Below, in pieces: positions 54,362 through 61,746 of a DNA stretch of 64,000 nucleotides. The stretch covers positions 2,976,001 through 3,040,000 of the forward strand of contig NZ_CP016808.1 in assembly GCF_002741035.1 (NCBI RefSeq), written 5' to 3'. The notes under the pieces were generated by a model that worked only from the letters and a program-made list of their open reading frames with translations, ran no database searches and was not told the origin of the DNA. The position numbers and the translations under genes were made by a program. Source of the stretch: Paenibacillus sp. BIHB 4019 (lineage in GTDB: Bacteria; Bacillota; Bacilli; Paenibacillales; Paenibacillaceae). Within the stretch, counting starts at the first letter, position 1; every line of letters starts with the position of its first letter.

Positions 54362-55411
54362 ATGAAAAAAGCAGGAAAACTAGGCATGTCGCTGTTGATG
54401 GCGACGATGCTGCTCGTCACATCCGCTTGTGGAAGCGGCAATGGAGGAACGAATACGGCAGGAGCTGGCAATACCGGTGGGACGAGTGCTCCGGCAGCAG
54501 CGAGCAGCGAGCCAGCGGCAGCGCCGGCAGACAAAAAAGTGACGCTCGGCTTCGCTCAGGTTGGTGCCGAAAGCGGCTGGCGCACAGCGAATACGAATTC
54601 GATTAAGGAATCGGCGGCAGCGGTCGGCTATGACTTGAAGTTTTCCGATGCCCAGCAAAAACAAGAAAATCAAATTAAAGCGATCCGCTCCTACATTCAG
54701 CAAAAGGTGGACGTGATCGCATTTTCCCCGGTTGTGGAATCCGGCTGGGATACGGTATTGAAGGAAGCGAAGGATGCGGGCATTCCGGTTATATTGACAG
54801 ACCGCGCCGTTGATTCGTCGGATACGTCGCTGTACGAGACGTTTATTGGCTCCGACTTCGTAGAAGAGGGCCGCCGCGCTGGACAGTGGCTAGTAGATAA
54901 ATATAAGGATTCGACTGACGAAATCAACATTGTCGAGCTTCAGGGCACAACCGGCTCGGCGCCAGCGATTGATCGCAAAACAGGCTTTGAGGAAATCATT
55001 AAAGACCATGCCAACCTGAAGGTTATCGCTTCCCAAACGGGCGATTTCACCCGTGCGAAAGGCAACGAGGTTATGCAATCCTTCTTAAAAGCGAATAAGA
55101 AAATCGACGTTCTGTATGCTCATAATGACGACATGGCACTAGGCGCGATTCAAGCGATTGAAGCAGCAGGCCTCAAGCCGGGCGAGGACATTGTCATCAT
55201 TTCAGTCGATGGCGTTAAAGACGGCTTTGTTGCGGCAAGCGAAGGCAAAATCAACTTTATCGTCGAATGCAATCCGCTGCTCGGGCCGCAATTGATGCAG
55301 GCGGTACAGGATGTACTGGATGGCAAAACGATTGAGAAGCGTATCGTGACGGAGGAAGGCGTCTTTACTTCGGAGCAGGCGAAGGCCGCGCTGCCTGACC
55401 GGAAATACTAG
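54362..55411 (+). CDS. ytfQ: YtfQ-like sugar-binding lipoprotein (furanose sugar importer)
   Basis: 349 residues from ATG 54362, with GGGAGGT at 54346-54352. Lipobox VTSAC. The mature part follows E. coli YtfQ closely: LGFAQVGAESGWRTANTNSI, AQQKQENQIKAIRSYI, PVVESGWDTVLKEAKDAGIP, ELQGTTGSAPAIDRKTGF, SQTGDFTRAKGNEVMQSF, YAHNDDMALGAIQAIEAAGL and IISVDGVKDGF. YtfQ binds galactofuranose and related pentofuranoses, so the ligand here is probably a furanose sugar. It is the first gene of the transporter operon and is separated from the ATPase gene by an attenuator-like hairpin. Confidence 0.9.
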   Translation: MKKAGKLGMSLLMATMLLVTSACGSGNGGTNTAGAGNTGGTSAPAAASSEPAAAPADKKVTLGFAQVGAESGWRTANTNSIKESAAAVGYDLKFSDAQQKQENQIKAIRSYIQQKVDVIAFSPVVESGWDTVLKEAKDAGIPVILTDRAVDSSDTSLYETFIGSDFVEEGRRAGQWLVDKYKDSTDEINIVELQGTTGSAPAIDRKTGFEEIIKDHANLKVIASQTGDFTRAKGNEVMQSFLKANKKIDVLYAHNDDMALGAIQAIEAAGLKPGEDIVIISVDGVKDGFVAASEGKINFIVECNPLLGPQLMQAVQDVLDGKTIEKRIVTEEGVFTSEQAKAALPDRKY

Positions 55412-55431
55412 AAGCAGAGCTTAAAGCCAGC

Positions 55432-55485
55432 GAAGGAAGCCGAACAAGGCTGGTCCACGTACCAGGCGGACGGCTTCCTTTTTTC
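55432..55485 (+). terminator. Hairpin between binding-protein and ATPase genes
   Basis: GAAGGAAGCCG pairs with CGGCTTCC, followed by six T; an inner CTGGT/ACCAG stem lies in the loop. Its position suggests partial termination that leaves more binding-protein transcript. Confidence 0.75.
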
Positions 55486-55538
55486 ATCTTTTATCGTTCA
55501 TCGCACAGGCGAAATTCCAAACCAAAGGGGAGAAGAAG

Positions 55539-57059
55539 ATGGAGCGGGAACGCGAACCTATCCTGCAAATGAGCAATATCCATAAAGGCTTTCCAGGCGT
55601 AAAGGCTTTATCCGGCGTCAGCTTTCGCCTCTTTCCCGGCGAGATCCATGCGCTGATGGGCGAAAATGGGGCGGGCAAGTCAACCTTGATTAAGGTGCTG
55701 ACTGGCGTGTATTCCATTGATCACGGCACGGTGGAGCTTGCGCGTCAGCGTATGGCTATCGATAGTCCTCAAGCGGCGCAAACGGCCGGCATTAGTACGG
55801 TTTATCAGGAAGTAAATCTATGTCCGAATTTGACAGTTGCTGAAAATATTTTTATCGGCCGCGAGCCGCGTCGTTTTGGCCGTATTTTATGGAAAGAAAT
55901 GAATGCGGCAGCCGAGAAGCTGCTGCTCGAACGCTTGCAAATTCGATTGGATGTAAAGCTGCCATTATCGGCTTATTCCGTCGCCATTCAGCAGCTTGTT
56001 GCGATTGCGCGGGCGTTGAACATTTCGGCGAAGGTGCTCATCTTGGATGAGCCGACGTCGAGTTTGGACCGCAATGAAGTGAAGCAGCTGTTTGAGGTCA
56101 TGAACAAGCTGAAGGCGGAAGGGCTGGCCATTTTGTTCGTCACGCATTTTCTGGATCAGGTATATGAGGTGTCCGATCGAATAACCATTCTCCGGGGCGG
56201 AGAATTTGTAGGGGAGTATTTGGCCAAGGAGCTTCCCCGGATAGAGCTCGTATCGAAAATGATCGGCAAGGAGCTGCAGCAGCTCGATGCGCTGCCGCGT
56301 GAGAAAGAGGCGGCTGCGGCTGCCGAGTCTTCGCAGCAATTGGTTATTGAAGCGAAGGCGCTTGGCCGCAAAGGGGCAATTGAGCCGTTCGACCTCCATA
56401 TTCGCAAGGGAGAGGTCGTTGGCCTTGCCGGCTTGCTCGGCTCGGGAAGGACGGAGCTGGCGCGGCTGTTCTTCGGCGCAGATAAGCCTGATGAGGGCGC
56501 GCTGCGGGTGAACGGAGTGAAGGAGGGCATCGCTTCGCCGCGCGAGGCGATCGACCAGGGAATTGCCTTTTGCCCGGAAAACCGCAAAACAGAAGGCATT
56601 ATCGACGAGCTGACGGTTCGTGAAAATATGATTCTCGCCCTGCAGGCGACGCGCGGCTGGTTCCGCGCCATTCCCCGCAAGCGGCAGGATGAGCTGGCTG
56701 ATGAATATATCAAGGCGCTCAACATTAATCCGCCGAACCCGGAGCAGTTGATTAAGAACCTTAGCGGCGGCAACCAGCAGAAAGTCATTCTTGGCCGCTG
56801 GCTGCTGACGCAGCCGAAGCTGCTCATTCTTGATGAGCCGACGCGCGGCATTGACGTCGGCGCAAAGGCGGAAATTCAGAAGCTTGTGCTGAAGCTGTCG
56901 GGCCAAGGCATGTCGGTGCTGTTCGTCTCCTCGGAGCTGGAGGAGGTGCTGCGGGTCAGCGACCGGATCGCCGTGCTGCGGGACCATGTCGTAGTCAAGG
57001 AAATAGAAGAAGATGAAATGAGCCAGCAGCAGCTTATGCAGGCGATGGCAGGGGAGTGA
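55539..57059 (+). CDS. ytfR: Sugar ABC transporter ATP-binding protein, two NBDs (YtfR-like)
   Basis: 506 residues with two fused nucleotide-binding domains. NBD1: Walker A GENGAGKST, signature-like YSVAIQQLVAIARAL, Walker B VLILDEPTSSLD. NBD2: degenerate Walker A GLLGSGRTEL, signature LSGGNQQKVILGRWL and Walker B LLILDEPTRGIDVG, as is usual for the CUT2/RbsA type. The protein is cytosolic and energises import through the two permeases downstream. The gene is followed 6 bases later by the first permease gene. Confidence 0.93.
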   Translation: MEREREPILQMSNIHKGFPGVKALSGVSFRLFPGEIHALMGENGAGKSTLIKVLTGVYSIDHGTVELARQRMAIDSPQAAQTAGISTVYQEVNLCPNLTVAENIFIGREPRRFGRILWKEMNAAAEKLLLERLQIRLDVKLPLSAYSVAIQQLVAIARALNISAKVLILDEPTSSLDRNEVKQLFEVMNKLKAEGLAILFVTHFLDQVYEVSDRITILRGGEFVGEYLAKELPRIELVSKMIGKELQQLDALPREKEAAAAAESSQQLVIEAKALGRKGAIEPFDLHIRKGEVVGLAGLLGSGRTELARLFFGADKPDEGALRVNGVKEGIASPREAIDQGIAFCPENRKTEGIIDELTVRENMILALQATRGWFRAIPRKRQDELADEYIKALNINPPNPEQLIKNLSGGNQQKVILGRWLLTQPKLLILDEPTRGIDVGAKAEIQKLVLKLSGQGMSVLFVSSELEEVLRVSDRIAVLRDHVVVKEIEEDEMSQQQLMQAMAGE

Positions 57060-57065
57060 GCAAGC

Positions 57066-58094
57066 ATGGTGAAGCACCATTTATTTTGGCCGCTGGTGAT
57101 GCTGGGGGCGCTGTTATTATTTAATTTGCTGTATGAGCCGGATTTTTTCTCCGTGCAAATGCGGGCTGGCAAGCTGTACGGCAGCTTGATTGATATTTTG
57201 AATTTTGGCGCGCCGCTTATTCTAGTAGCTATCGGCATGACGCTCGTCATTGCCACGAAGGGCATCGACCTGTCGGTCGGCTCAATCGTGGCTATCTCAG
57301 GAGCTATGGCCTGCATGACGCTCGCCCAAGGCACGGATCAGAATATGCTGGGCCTTGTGTTTGGCGCAGTCGCCATTGCGCTTGTGCTGGCGCTTGTACT
57401 GGGCCTTTGGAACGGCATGCTGGTGGCGGCCTTCGGCATTCAGCCGATTATTGCCACGCTCATATTAATGGTCGCCGGGCGCGGCGTCGCCCAGCTCATT
57501 ACAGGCGGGCAGATTATTACCGTATCGAGCAGCGCCTATAAATTCATCGGCGCAGGCTCGCTGCTCACGCTGCCCTTCTCCATCTTTATCGCAGGCGCCG
57601 TGCTGCTGATCGCAGCGCTGCTGACGCGCAAAACCGCCCTCGGCCTGTTCATTGAGTCCGTCGGCTGCAACCCCGAAGCGAGCCGCCTGGCTGGCATTCG
57701 CTCGCGAGTCGTCATGATCGCCGTTTATATGTTTTGCGGCTTATGCGCCGGCATCGCCGGTTTGCTGCTCAGCGCAAATGTATCCAGCGCCGACGGCAAC
57801 AATGCCGGGCTGTGGTATGAGCTTGACGCGATTCTTGCCGTCGTCATTGGGGGCACCTCGCTCAGCGGCGGACGCTTTTATTTGCTCGGTACGGTCGTCG
57901 GCGCACTCATTATTCAGACGCTGACGACGACGATCTACATGATCGGCGTTCCGCCGGAAATTACGCTTGTGGTCAAAGCGTTTGTCGTGCTGCTCGTCTG
58001 CCTTATTCAATCGGAGACGTTCCGCAAGACGCTGGTGCATCGCTTTAAAACTCGCCGCTATCCGGCAGAGAGGGAGGTTAAACGCCATGCTTAA
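57066..58094 (+). CDS. ytfT: Sugar ABC transporter permease (YtfT-like)
   Basis: 342 residues, CUT2 family (RbsC-like) with 8-10 helices. Signature segments: VAIGMTLVIATKGIDLSVGS, GLWNGMLVAAFGIQPIIATLI, and AVVIGGTSLSGGRFYLLGTVVGALI. It pairs with the second permease, so the pore is likely a heterodimer as in E. coli YtfT-YjfF. It overlaps the next gene by 8 bases. Confidence 0.93.
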   Translation: MVKHHLFWPLVMLGALLLFNLLYEPDFFSVQMRAGKLYGSLIDILNFGAPLILVAIGMTLVIATKGIDLSVGSIVAISGAMACMTLAQGTDQNMLGLVFGAVAIALVLALVLGLWNGMLVAAFGIQPIIATLILMVAGRGVAQLITGGQIITVSSSAYKFIGAGSLLTLPFSIFIAGAVLLIAALLTRKTALGLFIESVGCNPEASRLAGIRSRVVMIAVYMFCGLCAGIAGLLLSANVSSADGNNAGLWYELDAILAVVIGGTSLSGGRFYLLGTVVGALIIQTLTTTIYMIGVPPEITLVVKAFVVLLVCLIQSETFRKTLVHRFKTRRYPAEREVKRHA

Positions 58095-59052
58095 ACGGCA
58101 GTATATCCCGATCGTAGTAACGGCTGCGCTGCTCGCTTTCATGTTTGCGGCTGGCTCGTTCCGCTACACCGGCTTTTTCTCGCTCCAGGTGCTGCTCAAT
58201 CTGCTCATTGACAACGCCTTTCTGCTTATCGTCGCGGTCGGCATGACCTTCGTCATCGTTTCCGGCGGCATTGACCTGTCGGTCGGCTCGGTCATTGCGC
58301 TGACGACGATGATTTCGGCAAGCCTCGTCCAGCAGCAGGGCTGGCCGCCCGCCGTCGTTATTCCGCTAGTGCTCGTGCTTGGCGCCGCCTTTGGCTGGCT
58401 GATGGGAGCCATCATCCATTATTTTAAAATCCAGCCATTCATCGTCACGCTCGCCGGCATGTTTCTGGCGCGGGGACTATGCTATGTCATTAGCATCAAT
58501 ACGATTACGATTGACCATCCGTTCTATACGAGCATGGCGCAGACGAAAATCAAGCTGCCGGGCGGCTTTTTCATCTCGATCAGCGTCATTATCGCATTGG
58601 TTGTAGTAGCCGCGGCGATTTATTTGGCGCATTACACCCGCTTCGGCCGCAATACGTATGCCCTTGGCGGCAGCGAATCCTCCGCGCTGCTAATGGGACT
58701 GCCTGTTGCCCGCACGAAAATTCTCGTGTACACCTTTAGCGGATTATGCTCCGCGCTTGCGGGCGTCGTCTTTACGTTCTATATGCTGTCAGGCTACGGC
58801 CTGCACGCGGTAGGCTTGGAGCTGGATGCCATCGCGGCGGTCGTCATTGGCGGCACGCTGCTGACAGGCGGCGTCGGCTACATCCTCGGCACCTTTTTCG
58901 GCGTATTGATTCAAGGGGTTATCCAAACGATTATCAGCTTTGAAGGCACGCTCAGCTCGTGGTGGACCAAAATCGTCATCGGCCTGCTGCTGCTGCTGTT
59001 CATCGTCCTGCAGCGCCTGCTCAGTGCAAGGCGGCAAATGCAAAAAGCTTAA
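58087..59052 (+). CDS. yjfF: Sugar ABC transporter permease (YjfF-like)
   Basis: 321 residues from ATG 58087, just behind GGGAGGT and overlapping the stop of the previous gene by 8 bases; longer upstream starts would run deep into that gene. CUT2 permease motifs: VAVGMTFVIVSGGIDLSVGS, IQPFIVTLAGMFLARGLCYV, and AVVIGGTLLTGGVGYILGTF. It completes the importer with YtfT. Confidence 0.92.
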   Translation: MLKRQYIPIVVTAALLAFMFAAGSFRYTGFFSLQVLLNLLIDNAFLLIVAVGMTFVIVSGGIDLSVGSVIALTTMISASLVQQQGWPPAVVIPLVLVLGAAFGWLMGAIIHYFKIQPFIVTLAGMFLARGLCYVISINTITIDHPFYTSMAQTKIKLPGGFFISISVIIALVVVAAAIYLAHYTRFGRNTYALGGSESSALLMGLPVARTKILVYTFSGLCSALAGVVFTFYMLSGYGLHAVGLELDAIAAVVIGGTLLTGGVGYILGTFFGVLIQGVIQTIISFEGTLSSWWTKIVIGLLLLLFIVLQRLLSARRQMQKA

Positions 59053-59209
59053 TAGAACGCGGTTCAAGGGTGCAGCGCAACGATTCGACGTTGTTCGCGG
59101 CACCCCCTGAGTCGTTTCGACCATGACAAAGCGCCCTGTATCCATTACAATACGATCAGCAAGCTGGAAGGGCATGGACGCTTTTACTGGCTGAACCGGA
59201 GGGAGCCTT

Positions 59210-60289
59210 ATGCAAAGACAAGCTGTATTTGTGAAAATAATTTATGCAATCGCTTTCTTAATGCTGTTAAGCAGCTGCCAGCTTTCAGCCCCAGCTCCTT
59301 CATCCTCGGGGATAGGCCATGCGCTCCAGTCTGGAACGGGTATAGGAGAGCGCGCAGAAGGCGGCACGCTGCCTGAAGCAACGGGAATCGAGCTCATTCA
59401 GCCAGTGAGGCCGATTGTTCTTGGTTTCTCCCAGCTTGGTTCAGAGAGCGAATGGCGAATGGCCAATACCAATTCGGTCAAAGAGGCGGCAAAAGAGGCC
59501 GGAATCGAGCTGTTGTTCGAAAATGCGGAGCAATCACAGGAAAAGCAGTTTGAAGCGATTCGTTCCTTCATTAAGCGCAAGGTCGATGTCATTGCCATTG
59601 CTCCGGTCGTGCATTCGGGCTGGGATGAGATTTTAACCGAGGTGAAGCAGGCGGGCATTCCGCTTATTATATCTGACCGATCCGTTGATGTGGGCGATAC
59701 CTCGCTTTATGTGACGCATATTGGGGCAGATTTATATGAAGAAGGACGCAAGGCGGGCAAATATTTGGTCGATAAAATGCGGGATGCTGCCGAGACGGTT
59801 CAAATTGTCGAGCTGCGGGGAACGGAAGGCTCTTCCCCCTCGATCCAGCGCGGACAGGGCTTTCGGGATATTGTGCTGAAGCAGCCGGGCTATAAAATGA
59901 TGGCCAGCGTCGACGCTGATTTTACTTTTGAACGGGGCAAGGAAGCGATGGGCACGCTCCTTGAACAATATGGCAGTGAAATGGACGTGCTGTTCGCCCA
60001 AAACGATGATATGGCGCTTGGCGCAATTGAAGCGATTGAGGAATATGGGCTGCGGCCAGGCGTTGATATTGTCATTATTTCAGTGGATGGGACACGGCGG
60101 GCGTTCATGATGCTGGGGGAGGGTAAAATTAACTGCATCGTTGAATGCAATCCGCTGCTTGGCCCGAACATGATGCAGGCGGTGCAGGAGCTCGTTGCCG
60201 GGCGCACGCTGCCGAAGCGAATCGTGCCACAGGAAAGCGTGTATACGGAGCAAATGGCGAAGAAGGAAACCCCGTTTCGGAAATATTAG
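59210..60289 (+). CDS. Second YtfQ-like sugar-binding lipoprotein
   Basis: 359 residues with a lipobox (MLLSSC). It is a clear paralogue of the protein at 54362: LGFSQLGSESEWRMANTNSV, ENAEQSQEKQFEAIRSFI, APVVHSGWDEILTEVKQAGI, VELRGTEGSSPSIQRGQGF, FAQNDDMALGAIEAIEEYGL and NPLLGPNMMQAVQELV. Ligand-contact segments such as QQKQEN have changed (EQSQEK), so specificity may differ. It is the last gene of the operon, 157 bases after the second permease. It may extend the sugar range of the same importer or serve as a sensor. Confidence 0.88.
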   Translation: MQRQAVFVKIIYAIAFLMLLSSCQLSAPAPSSSGIGHALQSGTGIGERAEGGTLPEATGIELIQPVRPIVLGFSQLGSESEWRMANTNSVKEAAKEAGIELLFENAEQSQEKQFEAIRSFIKRKVDVIAIAPVVHSGWDEILTEVKQAGIPLIISDRSVDVGDTSLYVTHIGADLYEEGRKAGKYLVDKMRDAAETVQIVELRGTEGSSPSIQRGQGFRDIVLKQPGYKMMASVDADFTFERGKEAMGTLLEQYGSEMDVLFAQNDDMALGAIEAIEEYGLRPGVDIVIISVDGTRRAFMMLGEGKINCIVECNPLLGPNMMQAVQELVAGRTLPKRIVPQESVYTEQMAKKETPFRKY

Positions 60290-60302
60290 ACCTATCCTAT
60301 AC

Positions 60303-60360
60303 AGCACAAGGCAGTTCCCGTCAGCGTAAAAGCTGTGCGGAAACTGCCTTGTGTCGTTTT
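60303..60360. terminator. Bidirectional terminator between the sugar operon and the CheW-like gene
   Basis: CACAAGGCAGTTCCCG pairs with CGGAAACTGCCTTGTG with few mismatches, followed by TCGTTTT. It also serves the convergent gene, which ends at 60363. Confidence 0.88.
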
Positions 60361-60362
60361 CC

Positions 60363-60776
60363 CTATATGGTTTTGGTAGAGGCGAGGAACAGCTTTACAT
60401 GCAGAATCGGAATAACCCGGTTATCCAGCCTGAAAGCTTGGTGGAAAATGTCCTTCTCTGAAGAATCCGGCACAGGTTCAATGTCGGCTTCTTCAATCGA
60501 AGCGGTATTTTCGATATCATCGACGAGCAGTGCTACTTTGGCTTGCCTGAGCAAAATGATTTTTTGATAGCTGTCCGGGGCCTGTCCAAACAGATTAAAT
60601 TTTTTGCGCAAGTTAATAATAGTGTAGAGGCCGCCACGAATGTTGGCCACGCCACCATGCCACGGCTCGGCGAAAGGAAGTGGTGTTCCTTCTACGGCTG
60701 CTTGAATTTCATCAATTTCCGAAAAATGGACAGCAAAAGATTTGTTGGCCACGTTGAAAATAATAAAGTCGCTCAT
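60363..60776 (-). CDS. CheW-like domain protein
   Basis: 137 residues from ATG 60776, behind AAGGAGAC. The whole protein is one CheW-like SH3-type domain: FIIFNVANKSFAVHFSEIDEI, GTPLPFAEPWHGGVANIRGG, NLRKKFNLFG, and KVALLVDDIENTASIEEADIEPVP. CheW links chemoreceptors to the CheA kinase. This one stands alone, far from any visible chemotaxis gene, so it may be an auxiliary coupling protein. Confidence 0.85.
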   Translation of the reverse strand: MSDFIIFNVANKSFAVHFSEIDEIQAAVEGTPLPFAEPWHGGVANIRGGLYTIINLRKKFNLFGQAPDSYQKIILLRQAKVALLVDDIENTASIEEADIEPVPDSSEKDIFHQAFRLDNRVIPILHVKLFLASTKTI

Positions 60777-60877
60777 TAGAGATAGTCTCCTTGCCGTGTT
60801 TGGTATGCTTCGAGCAATTCCTATCTCTATTATATTATATCGTTCGACAAGCTGCATATAGCTTTCAAAATAATGAT

Positions 60878-60913
60878 TTGACATTGCAAGTAACCTGTAA
60901 CTATAATAGTTAC
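60878..60913 (+). promoter_or_regulatory. Consensus promoter overlapped by a perfect 17-bp palindrome
   Basis: TTGACA (60878-60883), an 18-base spacer and TATAAT (60902-60907). The -10 lies inside the palindrome GTAACTATAATAGTTAC (60897-60913), with 8-bp arms. A repressor bound there would block polymerase. The pattern resembles HxlR/YodB-type operators (inference). Confidence 0.7.
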
Positions 60914-60973
60914 ATAAAGCGGACCGCTTTTTTGAAAAAAATAAACCTTATTTATATTCAGGAGGAATAGACA

Positions 60974-61615
60974 ATGAAAATAGCAGTGATTGGCGCAACA
61001 GGTAAAGCCGGAAGCTTGATCATTCAAGAGGCGGCGGCAAGAGGACATGAGGTGACAGCAATTGTCAGAACGGCATCGAAGTTTGCACAGCCCAATGCAG
61101 CCGTATTGGAGAAAGATGCGTTCCAGCTGACAGCAGCAGATTTGAAAGCTTTTGACATCGTCGTCAACGCATTCGGCGCACCGCAAGGCGAGGAAACGAA
61201 GCATGTAGAGCTCGGCAAAGTTCTGATTGAAGCGCTCAAAGGCGCACCGGAAACCCGCTTGATCGTAGTCGGCGGAGCGGGCAGCCTGTTCGTGGATGAA
61301 GCAAAAACGACGCGCATGCTCGAAACAGAGCATTTCCCGAAAGAATATTATGCGACAGCCTTTAACCAAGGCAGCAACTTGAATGACCTGGAAAGCTCGA
61401 CGGGCATCAAGTGGACGTTCGTTAGCCCGGCAGCCTTTTTCAACCCCGATGGCAAACGCACAGGCTCTTACACCAAAGGCAAGGACAACTTCTTCTTTAA
61501 CGCCAAAGGCGACAGCTACATCAGCTACGCCGACTATGCAATTGCCATTGTGGATGAAGCGGAGCAAGCGAACCATGTGAACGAGCGTTTCGCAGTCGTA
61601 GCGGAAGCGGAATAA
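60974..61615 (+). CDS. NAD(P)-dependent oxidoreductase, YwnB-like
   Basis: 213 residues behind AGGAGGA. The Rossmann start MKIAVIGATGKAGSLIIQEA carries the GxxGxxG nucleotide-binding motif of atypical SDRs (NAD(P)H-binding, NmrA/YwnB-like), followed by RGHEVTAIVR and VVNAFGAP. The substrate is unknown; relatives include quinone- or thiol-stress-inducible reductases. It is monocistronic with a strong promoter and embedded operator. Confidence 0.85.
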   Translation: MKIAVIGATGKAGSLIIQEAAARGHEVTAIVRTASKFAQPNAAVLEKDAFQLTAADLKAFDIVVNAFGAPQGEETKHVELGKVLIEALKGAPETRLIVVGGAGSLFVDEAKTTRMLETEHFPKEYYATAFNQGSNLNDLESSTGIKWTFVSPAAFFNPDGKRTGSYTKGKDNFFFNAKGDSYISYADYAIAIVDEAEQANHVNERFAVVAEAE

Positions 61616-61668
61616 GCAAAAGGAATAGATCATTCCGACATTCTAATAGGTAATAGCTTCTCTAGAAA

Positions 61669-61704
61669 AAACAGCCCGAACGGACGCATCCGTTCGGGCT
61701 GTTT
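61669..61704. terminator. Bidirectional terminator
   Basis: A perfect 16-bp stem (AAACAGCCCGAACGGA) with a 4-base loop lies between the oxidoreductase gene and the convergent SLH gene. Confidence 0.92.
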
Positions 61705-61746
61705 GCATGTCTCTGGCAGCTGCGATAGCAGCTTGACGCTTCACGG

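Noticed and set aside
55965..57080. Long open frame of about 370 codons on - opposite the ABC ATPase gene
   Set aside because: It is antisense to the well-supported two-NBD ATPase, has low-complexity Arg/Leu/Gln-rich sequence and no recognised domain.
58789..59175. Possible small - strand gene before the second YtfQ-like gene
   Set aside because: Most of it is antisense to the permease gene; the first 40 codons in the gap have no recognised family and no good ribosome site.
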